Below are positions 1 through 6,676 of a stretch of 14,280 bases of DNA, piece after piece. The stretch is from positions 1-14,280 of the forward strand of contig JAEWUL010000100.1 in NCBI GenBank assembly GCA_023459435.1. The letters are read 5' to 3'. A program made the position numbers and the translations under genes. Within the stretch, counting starts at the first letter, position 1, and each line of letters opens with the position of its first letter. Below the pieces are notes generated by a model. The model was not told where the DNA came from. It searched no databases and saw only the letters and a program-made list of their open reading frames with translations. Source of the stretch: Bacteroidota bacterium. Its GTDB lineage: Bacteria; Bacteroidota; Bacteroidia; Bacteroidales; WCHB1-69.

Positions 1-103
1 CTGCCGTTCTGCCGGCAAAAAGGGTCCCATGATGATTTAAATCTTCACTTTTTACTAACCTTACTGAATCGGTCCATTTGGGAATTATTTGTTTTTTTTC
101 CAT
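1..103 (-). CDS. Hotdog-fold acyl-CoA thioesterase, N-terminal fragment (partial)
   Basis: The first 34 codons of a minus-strand gene are visible before the window edge; the rest lies to the left. The start is the ATG at 103-101, and the reading begins MEKKQIIPKWTDSVRLVKSE. It continues with an N-HHGTLFAGRTA segment (residues 24-34). The R-L-V...D-L-N-H-H-G-T-L-F-A-G pattern is the N-terminal strand and central-helix entry of 4HBT/YciA-like acyl-CoA hydrolases, where the Asp/Asn-containing loop and the following Gly-rich turn form part of the active site. Such enzymes hydrolyse acyl-CoA thioesters in the cytoplasm. A -7 box lies about 20 bp upstream, which supports the start. With so little sequence the substrate cannot be named. 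The family call is good, but the subfamily is open. Confidence 0.75.
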   Translation of the reverse strand, partial: MEKKQIIPKWTDSVRLVKSEDLNHHGTLFAGRTA

Positions 104-123
104 AGTATTTGTATTTGAATCTG

Positions 124-131
124 CAAAAGTA
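124..131 (-). promoter_or_regulatory. -7 promoter box for the thioesterase gene
   Basis: Read on the minus strand this is TACTTTTG, an exact match to the Bacteroidota -7 consensus TAnnTTTG. It ends 20 bp before the ATG at 103, so the leader would be under about 20 nt. The upstream stretch is rich in TTTTG words, but none sits at a clean 19-bp spacing, so the -33 element is uncertain. Confidence 0.6.
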
Positions 132-239
132 ACGTTTTTCAAAACACAAAAACACAAAACCTCTATGTATTTTAACCATTTATATACTCATTATAAAATA
201 TCCAATAATTATCACATTAGCTTATTATCACATTTTTAT

Positions 240-247
240 TATTTTTG
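240..247 (+). promoter_or_regulatory. -7 promoter box for the acetyltransferase gene
   Basis: TATTTTTG matches the TAnnTTTG consensus. TTAG at 217-220, 19 bp upstream, could serve as a degenerate -33 element. The ATG at 270 follows 22 bp downstream, which predicts a leader of about 20 nt. This promoter diverges from the thioesterase promoter at 124-131. Confidence 0.6.
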
Positions 248-269
248 CTAAAACTTTAAAATATACATT

Positions 270-839
270 ATGGAATACTTTGTACACGAATCTTCATATA
301 TTGATGAAGGATGTCAAATTGGGAAAGGGACTAAAATATGGCATTTTTGTCATATCATGTCAAATGCTTCGATTGGTGAAAGTTGCAATATTGGTCAAAA
401 TGTGATGATAGCCCCTTTTGTGGTTTTAGGAAATAATGTAAAAGTCCAAAATAATGTTTCGATTTATACCGGGGTTATATGTGAAGATGATGTGTTTTTA
501 GGACCCTCTATGGTTTTTACTAATGTAGGTCATCCAAGAAGCGCTGTAGTGAGAAAAGACCAATATGAAAAAACATGGGTTCAAAAAGGGGCAACAATTG
601 GGGCAAATGCAACAATAGTATGCGGAAATACCATTGGAAAATTTGCTTTTATCGGAGCAGGAAGTGTTGTTACCAAAGATGTGCCGGATTATGCATTAAT
701 GGTTGGAAATCCTGCCAGACAAACAGGCTGGGTGAGTGAATTTGGCCACAAGTTGTTATTTGACGAAAAAAAACGCGCCACTTGTGTAGAGAGTGGCGCA
801 TTATATCAACTCACTGAAAATGGAGTTGTTAAATTATAA
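270..839 (+). CDS. WbpD/WlbB-like sugar N-acetyltransferase (hexapeptide repeat)
   Basis: The 189-residue protein has a left-handed beta-helix N-terminal half, seen as repeating hexapeptides (for example [24 protein letters not shown]). The motif [11 protein letters not shown] (76-86), a second repeat block ([17 protein letters not shown], about 107-123) and a [21 protein letters not shown] segment follow. This is the pattern of the WbpD/WlbB family, which uses acetyl-CoA to acetylate the 3-amino group of UDP-2-acetamido-3-amino-glucuronate for surface polysaccharides. Length fits that family (about 190 residues). The usual partners (dehydrogenase, aminotransferase, epimerase) and glycosyltransferases are absent from the window, so the exact acceptor sugar is not certain. 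The C-terminal ~30 residues are extra, charged and unassigned. The gene is monocistronic here and converges on pta, with six bases between stop codons. The family call is strong; the precise substrate is inferred. Confidence 0.8.
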   Translation: MEYFVHESSYIDEGCQIGKGTKIWHFCHIMSNASIGESCNIGQNVMIAPFVVLGNNVKVQNNVSIYTGVICEDDVFLGPSMVFTNVGHPRSAVVRKDQYEKTWVQKGATIGANATIVCGNTIGKFAFIGAGSVVTKDVPDYALMVGNPARQTGWVSEFGHKLLFDEKKRATCVESGALYQLTENGVVKL

Positions 840-845
840 GATCTG

Positions 846-1844
846 TTATATAGTAGCCTGACAAGCAGTTATAGCAACCAGACTCACAATATCATCCACG
901 GAACATCCGCGGGAGAGATCGTTGATTGGAGCTGCCATACCTTGCATAATTGGACCAACAGCTTCTGCTTCAGCAATACGTTGAACCAGCTTGTAAGCGA
1001 TGTTCCCAACTTCTAATGTTGGGAAAACCAATACATTAGCTCTTCCTGCGATCTCACTACCCGGAGCTTTAGACGCGCCTACACTGGGTACAATTGCCGC
1101 ATCAGCCTGTAACTCACCGTCAATTTTTAAATCCGGAGCCATCTCTTTAGCAATACGGGTGGCATTCACAACTTTATCGACCATTTCATGTTTGGCTGAA
1201 CCTTTTGTTGAGAAGCTTAACATAGCCACTCTTGGATCCAATTTGGCTATTGATTGTGCCGTTCTGGCTGAAACAACTGCAATCTCTGCTAATTCTCTTT
1301 CATTTGGATTTGGAGTTGCCGCACAATCTGCAAACACCATGATTCCATCATCACCCCATTTTTTGTCTTTGAATACCATAATGAACGCACCGGACACAAC
1401 AGATACACCTGGCAAGGTTTTTACTATTTGAAAAGCAGGACGAAGAACATCCCCTGTAGCATTTTTGGCACCTGCAACTTCCCCATCTACTTCTTTGTTT
1501 TTTATTAATAGTGTAGCTAAGTAAAGTGGATCTTCAACTAAACGTAATGCTTCTTCCATTTGCATCCCTTTGCTTTTTCTTATTTCACATAACATTTCAG
1601 CATAATACTGTTTTCTCGGGTTGGAAATAGGATCAATAATGGTAGCCTGTGAGATGTGAGTCAATCCCCATTCTTTGGCTTGCTTTTCTATGAGTGCAGT
1701 ATTCCCTAGTAAAACGATATGTGCATACCCCTCTTTTAAGACAATATCTGCCGCTTTTAATGTTCTCTCTTCCTCACCTTCAGGAAGTACAATAGTTTTG
1801 TTTGCCTTTTTGGCATTCTCTTTGATTTGTTCTATGATATTCAT
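846..1844 (-). CDS. pta: Phosphate acetyltransferase (phosphotransacetylase), short form
   Basis: The 332-residue enzyme interconverts acetyl-CoA plus phosphate with acetyl phosphate plus CoA in the cytoplasm, linking glycolysis to acetate formation or use. Family signatures in order are VLPEGEEERTLKAA (19-32), ATGDVLRPAFQIVKT (129-143), VFADCAATPNPNE (170-182), MLSFSTKGSAKH (208-219), DGELQADAAIVP (242-253), GRANVLVFPTLEVGNI (267-282) and NDLSRGCSVDDIV (308-320). The last holds S311, R312 and D318, matching the catalytic Ser-Arg-Asp described for the Methanosarcina enzyme (family knowledge). It is the short form of about 330 residues and lacks the N-terminal DRTGG/P-loop region of long Pta proteins. 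The usual partner, acetate kinase (ackA), is not adjacent on either side. Transcription likely starts at the -7 box at 1878-1885. Confidence 0.95.
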   Translation of the reverse strand: MNIIEQIKENAKKANKTIVLPEGEEERTLKAADIVLKEGYAHIVLLGNTALIEKQAKEWGLTHISQATIIDPISNPRKQYYAEMLCEIRKSKGMQMEEALRLVEDPLYLATLLIKNKEVDGEVAGAKNATGDVLRPAFQIVKTLPGVSVVSGAFIMVFKDKKWGDDGIMVFADCAATPNPNERELAEIAVVSARTAQSIAKLDPRVAMLSFSTKGSAKHEMVDKVVNATRIAKEMAPDLKIDGELQADAAIVPSVGASKAPGSEIAGRANVLVFPTLEVGNIAYKLVQRIAEAEAVGPIMQGMAAPINDLSRGCSVDDIVSLVAITACQATI

Positions 1845-1877
1845 AATTGGGTTGTTTTTTTTATTTATTTAGGGGTG

Positions 1878-1885
1878 CAAAAGTA
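1878..1885 (-). promoter_or_regulatory. -7 promoter box for pta
   Basis: Read on the minus strand this is TACTTTTG, an exact TAnnTTTG match, 33 bp before the pta ATG at 1844. The place where a -33 element should sit falls inside the plus-strand -7 box at 1901-1908, so the two divergent promoters overlap. Confidence 0.65.
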
Positions 1886-1900
1886 CACCAATTTTTTTTA

Positions 1901-1908
1901 TATTTTTG
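1901..1908 (+). promoter_or_regulatory. -7 promoter box for the T9SS type B protein
   Basis: TATTTTTG fits TAnnTTTG and lies 28 bp before the ATG at 1937. It faces away from the pta -7 box, with 15 bp between the two. Its presence argues against the longer reading frame that begins at 1847, because that start would lie upstream of the transcript. Confidence 0.65.
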
Positions 1909-1936
1909 CGTTATCTTTATTTTAAAAAGATCTTAC

Positions 1937-4534
1937 ATGAAATTCAGACTGCTACTCTTTTTCCTGATCATAAGTTCATTTCCTCTCTTTGCCACACATA
2001 ACAGAGCCGGAGAAATCACTTATCGTCATTTAAGTGGGTTAACTTTTGAATTTACAATTGTCACTTATACATACACTCCAAGCCCTGCAGACAGACCACA
2101 GATTGAAGTGTTATGGGGAGATGGAACCAATACCTTAATAGATAGAGATCAAAAGATTAATCTGGGTAACGATATCAGTAAAAATATTTATATTACGAAT
2201 CATACTTACTCATCTATGGGAACGTATCATATCACTTTTGAAGATCCTAACAGAAATGCCGGAGTGATCAATATCCCAAACTCTGTCAATATTCCATTTT
2301 TTATTGACAACCTATTGATAATTAATCCTTTTTTAGGAATGAACAGCTCACCGGTATTGCTAAATCCACCCATTGATAATGGATGTGTTAATATCCCCTT
2401 TTATCATAATCCGGGAGCTTATGATATAGATGGAGATAGTCTCTCCTATGAGTTGATTTCGTGTAAAGGTTATGATGGTGAGAATATCCCCGGATACACA
2501 TTGCCTTCAGCTTCAAACTCCATATCAATAAACCCAGTAACAGGAGAACTCATATGGGATGCTCCTCAGATAGTTGGAGAATATAATATCGCTATTCAAA
2601 TCAAAGAGTTCAGAAATGGAGTATTGATCGGATCTATGATTAGAGACATGCAGGTTTCTATTGCTGCATGTAACAATCAACCTCCTGAAATTCACACAAC
2701 AACAGACACCTGTATAACAGCAGGAGAACAACTTAATCTCGAAGTATTGGTTACAGATCCCAATTCTACCCAGGTTACTCTTTCTGCAACCGGAGAACCG
2801 TTCTTGTTGTCACAATCACCTGCTTCATTACAAAGCACATCAGGTGTACCTCCCATCACTTCCCGTTTTATTTGGAATACAACCTGTTCCCATATCAAAA
2901 AAAATAAGTATGTGGTTCATTTAAAGGCGATTGATAACGGACCTATTGTGAATCTGGTTTCATTCAAAACGATATATATTACCGTTGTAGCACCTAAACC
3001 AGAGATTATTGAAGCCAACCCTTCCGGAAATACAATCCACATCAGTTGGAAGAAGCACGATTGTTCTAATGTGTCCGGTTACAAAATTTATAAACGAAAC
3101 GATTCCTACCCTTTTGAACCGGAGCCATGTGAAACAGGTCTTCCGGCTTATACCGGATATCAGCTTTTGGCCATCATTCCTTCCCCTTCAGATACTACTT
3201 TTCTGGATGATGGTTCTGTAATTCCTATATATCATGGAAACAGATATTGTTACCGTGTTGTTGCTTTTTTTGAAGATGGGGCTGAAAGTTATGCCTCAGA
3301 CGAAGTGTGTGCTCAAATTCTGAATGATGCCCCTTTAATCACCCATGTAGATATACAAAATACTGGTATTACATCAGGTATTATTGAAGTAAAATGGGTA
3401 GCACCACCTGAAATGGATACTATTATGGTTCTGGAACCTTATTTCTTCAAATTGTATAAAGCCACATCTGAAAATCCGAATTATATTGAATTGACGACTA
3501 TCCCATTTGATCAGGAGTATCAGTTTTTTGATCAGAATATTAATACCATAGATCTGATCCATTATTACAAAGTGGAGTTCTGGGGAGATGGAGATTTTGG
3601 CCCATACAACGTTGAGACTTCAGATCCTGCATCATCCCTCTTTTTAAAAACAACACCTTCAGATAATTCAATAGAGTTAAACTGGAATTTTAGAGTTCCA
3701 TGGCAAAACAAAATGTATACAATTTATAGATATAATGAACAAAATGAACAATTTGATTCTCTTACAACAACTTCGTCTCAATCTTATCTGGATTATGGAC
3801 TAATCAATGGAGTAGAGTACTGTTACTACATTCGTTCAGAAGGGGGTTATTTTGTGCCGGATACTCTATTCCCATTACACAATAAATCTCAAGTCAAATG
3901 TGAGAATCCCGTTGATAACAAACCACCGGATATCCCTAATATTAATATTACAACCGATTGTGAAAAGGTTTCATTCATATGGAGTTATGATAATGACACC
4001 TCTTATTTGGATGTTTTTAAATACTATATCTATTATCGGCCCAACTACAATTCTTCATTCTATCTGTTAGATTCAATGGTCAGTTCTAATGATCCTTGCT
4101 ATCCTCACATTTGTGAAAAGATTCTAGAAAACAGACCCCAGATCACAGGGTGTTATGCAATGGCTCTGATAGATTCTGCAGGGAATGTCTCCAAACTCAC
4201 GACTGAAGTGTGTTTTGATGTGGAAGATTGTATGACCTATTCACTTCCCAATGTTTTTACGCCCAATAACGATACTTATAATGATATCTGGATCCCATTC
4301 CCATATACCAATGTGGATAAAATTGACTTGGTCGTTTATAACCGATGGGGAAGAAAGGTGTTTTTTACTAATGATCCTGATATTAAATGGGATGGTAGCG
4401 ATTATCTTTCCAAAAAAATAGTTCCTGATGGCACCTACTACTACTCATGTGATATCTATATTGAGACCCTGAATGGACAAAAAAAGATTCCATTACACGG
4501 AACCGTAACAATCATAAGTGAAAGCAAAAGATAG
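1937..4534 (+). CDS. Secreted multi-domain adhesin-like protein with T9SS type B (CHU_C) C-terminal domain
   Basis: This 865-residue protein begins with a signal peptide (KFRLLLFFLIISSFPLFA, cleavage likely before THNRAGEITY). The start at 1937 is chosen over the in-frame ATG at 1847 because it directly precedes the signal peptide and lies just downstream of a -7 box. Residues ~20-145 are a PKD-like N-terminal region of a type common in Bacteroidota gliding-associated proteins. Residues ~150-345 hold cadherin/Ig-like repeats (YDIDGDSLSYEL; GELIWDAPQ). About four fibronectin type III-like modules follow (~353-465, ~465-560, ~563-660, ~663-762). The last 100 residues match the gliding-motility-associated CHU_C domain: LPNVFTPNNDTYNDIW, then VYNRWGRKVF and WDGSD, ending in a GT-V-I strand. 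This domain directs export through T9SS. Three of the four Fn3-like modules carry a closely spaced Cys pair. The ligand or substrate is unknown; no catalytic motif was seen. Confidence 0.9.
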   Translation: MKFRLLLFFLIISSFPLFATHNRAGEITYRHLSGLTFEFTIVTYTYTPSPADRPQIEVLWGDGTNTLIDRDQKINLGNDISKNIYITNHTYSSMGTYHITFEDPNRNAGVINIPNSVNIPFFIDNLLIINPFLGMNSSPVLLNPPIDNGCVNIPFYHNPGAYDIDGDSLSYELISCKGYDGENIPGYTLPSASNSISINPVTGELIWDAPQIVGEYNIAIQIKEFRNGVLIGSMIRDMQVSIAACNNQPPEIHTTTDTCITAGEQLNLEVLVTDPNSTQVTLSATGEPFLLSQSPASLQSTSGVPPITSRFIWNTTCSHIKKNKYVVHLKAIDNGPIVNLVSFKTIYITVVAPKPEIIEANPSGNTIHISWKKHDCSNVSGYKIYKRNDSYPFEPEPCETGLPAYTGYQLLAIIPSPSDTTFLDDGSVIPIYHGNRYCYRVVAFFEDGAESYASDEVCAQILNDAPLITHVDIQNTGITSGIIEVKWVAPPEMDTIMVLEPYFFKLYKATSENPNYIELTTIPFDQEYQFFDQNINTIDLIHYYKVEFWGDGDFGPYNVETSDPASSLFLKTTPSDNSIELNWNFRVPWQNKMYTIYRYNEQNEQFDSLTTTSSQSYLDYGLINGVEYCYYIRSEGGYFVPDTLFPLHNKSQVKCENPVDNKPPDIPNINITTDCEKVSFIWSYDNDTSYLDVFKYYIYYRPNYNSSFYLLDSMVSSNDPCYPHICEKILENRPQITGCYAMALIDSAGNVSKLTTEVCFDVEDCMTYSLPNVFTPNNDTYNDIWIPFPYTNVDKIDLVVYNRWGRKVFFTNDPDIKWDGSDYLSKKIVPDGTYYYSCDIYIETLNGQKKIPLHGTVTIISESKR

Positions 4535-4554
4535 TTCTATTTCTGCTCTTTTTT
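4523..4554. terminator. Possible bidirectional terminator across the two convergent stop codons
   Basis: Arms AGATAG (4529-4534) and CTATTT (4537-4542) flank a TT loop (one G-T pair). AGCA (4523-4526) with TGCT (4544-4547) extends the stem past a small internal loop. On the plus strand CTTTTTT follows (4548-4554); on the minus strand CTTTTGCTTT follows. Both stop codons lie inside the hairpin. The stem is imperfect and AT-rich, so this is tentative. Confidence 0.4.
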
Positions 4555-4917
4555 AAGGACATAAACTTCAAAAACAGAATAAGCAAAATAGATGAACATA
4601 AAAGCAAACGCAAATAACCACCGGTCTTCTTTATTGACAATAACATAGATCAATAAGAAAAGGAGACAGGAAACAAACTTTACAATTCTGGATAACAGGT
4701 ATCGGGATACCATCTTTTTATTGTCTTTTTGTTTAATGGGTCTTAAAACAATAAAAATGGTGAATAATGATAAAACAAAGAAAAACAAAACAATAAAGGG
4801 TAAAGCGGGGGAAGCATAGTCAGGTGCAAAGAACTGAAAAACAATACTAACAGCTGCGATAATTACAGAAAAAATGATCAATCTGTAAGCATATTTTGAC
4901 ATGGGAATTGTGGACAT
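4537..4917 (-). CDS. AtpI-like small membrane protein, four predicted transmembrane helices
   Basis: The 126-residue protein has four hydrophobic segments (~11-30, 39-59, 76-95, 100-120) separated by a basic loop (RPIKQKDNKKMVSRY, 59-73) and ends in a charged tail (KKEQK). No catalytic motif is visible. It lies two bases after the AtpZ stop codon, last in a bactofilin-AtpZ-this gene order. In Bacteroidota a small four-helix protein at this position usually sits just before atpB and is treated as an AtpI-like ATP synthase assembly helper. That role is inferred from position and topology, not from clear homology. A second in-frame ATG at codon 6 (MSKYAYRL) could be the true start. No ATP synthase gene follows; the next gene is convergent. 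Confidence 0.6.
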   Translation of the reverse strand: MSTIPMSKYAYRLIIFSVIIAAVSIVFQFFAPDYASPALPFIVLFFFVLSLFTIFIVLRPIKQKDNKKMVSRYLLSRIVKFVSCLLFLLIYVIVNKEDRWLFAFAFMFIYFAYSVFEVYVLKKEQK

Positions 4918-4919
4918 GA

Positions 4920-5135
4920 TTATTTTTTTTTGATAATAAAATCTTTTACGACTACATAAATTGCGATAGCAATACCTGCAAGAGAGCCAATAATGGTGAA
5001 TAGAGGGGATATTTGTAGTTTTTCGTCCAATTTGATACCACCATAGGTCCCGAGAAAAATGAGAATGCCCATTTGAAAGGCGAGTCCGGAATAGCGACCA
5101 TAACCGGCTAAAAGCGGTTTTTTGTCATGTTTCAT
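4920..5135 (-). CDS. AtpZ/AtpI family protein (F0F1-ATPase gene 1 family)
   Basis: The 71-residue protein has two transmembrane helices (~17-34 and ~46-64). It carries the family pattern Y-x-R-Y-S-G-L-x-F-Q-M (12-22), GGIKLDEKL (32-40), SPLFTIIGSLAG (43-54) and a terminal VVVKDF basic end. This matches the ATPase_gene1 (PF09527) proteins encoded next to F0F1 ATP synthase genes, proposed to assist assembly of the F0 ring or Mg2+/Ca2+ uptake. It starts eight bases after the bactofilin stop, and the next gene starts two bases after its own stop, so the three are co-transcribed. The usual atpB-atpE block is missing downstream. The family call is strong; its cellular role is not settled in the literature. 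Confidence 0.88.
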   Translation of the reverse strand: MKHDKKPLLAGYGRYSGLAFQMGILIFLGTYGGIKLDEKLQISPLFTIIGSLAGIAIAIYVVVKDFIIKKK

Positions 5136-5143
5136 TTAAAAAA

Positions 5144-5506
5144 TTAAACGATTTCAGTTTGTGTGTTTTGCATCGTACAAGTTCCAACAAAATTAGCACC
5201 AGGTTCAATCGCAATTTTGCCAACATGGATATTCCCGGATAAATTTGCCGTTGCTTTTAAGGAAAGTAAATCAGTTGCTGAAACAGTAGCTTTTACAAAA
5301 CCTTCAATATCAATGGATTTACATTTAACTTCACCTTCCAGTGAACCGTTTTTTCCAATAATAATTTTAGCATTTGAAGATACATTTCCTTTTACGGTTC
5401 CGTCAATTCTGCAATCACCGGTGGTAACAAGATCTCCGGTTAATGTGGTACCGGGTGCAATAATATTCACACCTCCTAGTTCTTCTTGTTCAATAATTTT
5501 GGCCAT
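5144..5506 (-). CDS. Bactofilin (polymer-forming cytoskeletal protein)
   Basis: The 120-residue protein is a single bactofilin domain. A short N-terminal tail (MAKIIEQEELGG) precedes a repetitive beta-helix of about six turns with glycines at turns: APGTTLTGDLVTTGDCRIDG (17-36), then GNVSSNAKIIIGKNGSLEG (40-58), SIDIEGFVKATV (64-75) and LSGNIHVGKIAIEPGANF (89-106). Bactofilins polymerise without nucleotides into membrane-associated filaments that place cell-wall enzymes, and in Bacteroidota they often lie near M23 peptidase or ATP synthase genes (family knowledge). Here it is first in the minus-strand operon with AtpZ and the AtpI-like protein, behind a -7 box at 5557-5564. No M23 peptidase gene is in the window. 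Length is typical for the compact form. Confidence 0.9.
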   Translation of the reverse strand: MAKIIEQEELGGVNIIAPGTTLTGDLVTTGDCRIDGTVKGNVSSNAKIIIGKNGSLEGEVKCKSIDIEGFVKATVSATDLLSLKATANLSGNIHVGKIAIEPGANFVGTCTMQNTQTEIV

Positions 5507-5556
5507 ATTGTATATCTATTTTGTTGTTTTTTTCTTTTGTCCCATCATATAGATTG

Positions 5557-5564
5557 CAAAAATA
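5557..5564 (-). promoter_or_regulatory. -7 promoter box for the bactofilin operon
   Basis: Read on the minus strand this is TATTTTTG, a TAnnTTTG match, 50 bp before the bactofilin ATG at 5506. No convincing -33 TTG word sits at the expected spacing. It is the only good match upstream of the operon. Confidence 0.55.
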
Positions 5565-5658
5565 ATAAATAAGTTTATATAAAGTGAGATTTCTGCTCAT
5601 TTTTTACTTTTTTATTAAAGTTCAACAGATATCTGTGAAATCAACAGGAATAATATTT

Positions 5659-5666
5659 TATTTTTG
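5659..5666 (+). promoter_or_regulatory. -7 promoter box for xerD
   Basis: TATTTTTG matches TAnnTTTG and ends only 12 bp before the ATG at 5679. Transcription would begin around 5670, which gives a leader of about 10 nt. The TTG inside the box is the apparent upstream start of a longer reading frame and is rejected as a start for that reason. Confidence 0.6.
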
Positions 5667-5678
5667 CCAAAAAAAACT

Positions 5679-6596
5679 ATGAATCTCTTATATCAATTTC
5701 ATCAGTATATCCGTTTGGAGAGAAACTTGTCTCCAAAAACGGTGGAAGCCTATATGTCTGATATTAAAAAATGGATACACTTTATCAATCCAGGTAATGA
5801 TGAAATAAAATGGACTGATTCTTCATTAGATCAGGTAATTGTTAAAGCAAATCTGGAAGATTTTCAACACTATCTATCATCACTTTACGATGATGGAATT
5901 AAAGCAAGAAGTCAGGCCAGAGCTATAAGTTCACTAAAAGCGTTTTATAAATTCTTAAAATGGAATAAAAAAGTGGAGAAGGACCCAACGGCCCTTCTTG
6001 AATCACCCAAAATAGGAAGAAAATTACCCGATGTACTATCAATCCCGGAAATCGAGCAAATGATTTCTACGATTGATTTGTCTTTACCGGAGGGAGATCG
6101 GAATAAAGCAATTATTGAGCTGATGTATGGTTGTGGACTTAGAGTTTCCGAAACCGTTAATATGAAACTTTCTCAGCTTTTTTTTAGAGATCATTATATC
6201 AAAGTAATTGGAAAAGGGGATAAAGAAAGATTTATACCTATAGGTCAAACTGCTCAAAAAGCAATAATGCTTTACGTAGAAGGAAAAAGAACAAATCAGA
6301 AACCCAAAAAAGGGATGGAAGATTATCTTTTTTTAAACAGAAGGGGTTCAAAGTTAACCAGGGAAATGATTTTTATTATCATCAAAAAGGCTGCTGCTGA
6401 AGCAGGAATCAAAAAAAGTATCAGTCCACATACTTTACGACACTCTTTCGCAACACATCTGATTGAAGGGGGTGCAGATATGAGGGCTGTACAAGAGATG
6501 CTCGGGCACGAAAGTATCACGACAACAGAAATTTATACTCATTTAGATAAAGAGTATATCAGAGGAACTATGGCAATATATCATCCTAGATATTAA
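5679..6596 (+). CDS. xerD: Tyrosine recombinase XerD (chromosome dimer resolution)
   Basis: The 305-residue protein has an N-terminal SAM-like DNA-binding domain (~1-108: RLERNLSPKTVEAYMSD and the ARAISSLKAFYKFLKW helix) and a C-terminal catalytic domain. All six catalytic residues are present: R155 (YGCGLRVSE), K179 (GKGDKER), H251 and R254 (PHTLRHSFATHL), H277 (MLGHESITTT) and nucleophile Y286 (EIYTHL). The length and C-terminal HPRY end fit chromosomal XerD rather than a phage integrase. With XerC and FtsK it resolves chromosome dimers at dif. XerC versus XerD is judged from overall resemblance, so some doubt remains. The start is the ATG at 5679; a TTG 15 bases upstream lies inside the promoter. 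It is a single-gene unit closed by the terminator at 6623-6655. Confidence 0.88.
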   Translation: MNLLYQFHQYIRLERNLSPKTVEAYMSDIKKWIHFINPGNDEIKWTDSSLDQVIVKANLEDFQHYLSSLYDDGIKARSQARAISSLKAFYKFLKWNKKVEKDPTALLESPKIGRKLPDVLSIPEIEQMISTIDLSLPEGDRNKAIIELMYGCGLRVSETVNMKLSQLFFRDHYIKVIGKGDKERFIPIGQTAQKAIMLYVEGKRTNQKPKKGMEDYLFLNRRGSKLTREMIFIIIKKAAAEAGIKKSISPHTLRHSFATHLIEGGADMRAVQEMLGHESITTTEIYTHLDKEYIRGTMAIYHPRY

Positions 6597-6622
6597 GTAG
6601 TTAACATGAAAAATTAAAATCA

Positions 6623-6655
6623 CAAACCATCTGATGGTTTGTCTCTGTTTTTTTT
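6623..6655 (+). terminator. Intrinsic terminator after xerD
   Basis: A perfect inverted repeat, CAAACCATC (6623-6631) and GATGGTTTG (6633-6641), forms an 8-bp stem with a CTG/CTGA-size loop. It is followed by TCTCTG and eight T residues (6648-6655). It lies 26 bases after the xerD stop and directly before the metK -7 box, so it separates the two units. Confidence 0.75.
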
Positions 6656-6656
6656 A

Positions 6657-6664
6657 TAATTTTG
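6657..6664 (+). promoter_or_regulatory. -7 promoter box for metK
   Basis: TAATTTTG matches TAnnTTTG. The only TTTG word upstream (6638-6641) is the 3' arm of the xerD terminator, at a short 15-bp spacing. Transcription would start near 6668-6671, only a few bases before the predicted riboswitch P1 stem. Confidence 0.6.
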
Positions 6665-6676
6665 CAGCACGAAAAA

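Noticed and set aside
1000..1431. Plus-strand open frame of 143 codons inside pta
   Set aside because: It lies antisense to the strongly supported pta gene, shows no family motif and has no promoter or start context; it is a by-product of pta codon use.
1847..1936. N-terminal extension of 30 codons on the T9SS type B protein
   Set aside because: The extension would start upstream of the predicted promoter (-7 box 1901-1908) and would bury the signal peptide that begins at 1937.
5163..5552. Plus-strand open frame of 129 codons over the bactofilin gene
   Set aside because: It is antisense to a clear bactofilin domain and has no recognisable motif; the regular beta-helix repeats of bactofilin tend to create open frames on the other strand.
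5664..5678. TTG start adding five residues to XerD
   Set aside because: The TTG is part of the TATTTTTG promoter box; the ATG at 5679 gives the usual XerD N-terminus.
5679..6596. Tyrosine recombinase as a sign of a mobile element or integron
   Set aside because: Length, domain layout and the HPRY end fit house-keeping XerD; no att-like repeats, tRNA, phage or cassette genes lie around it.
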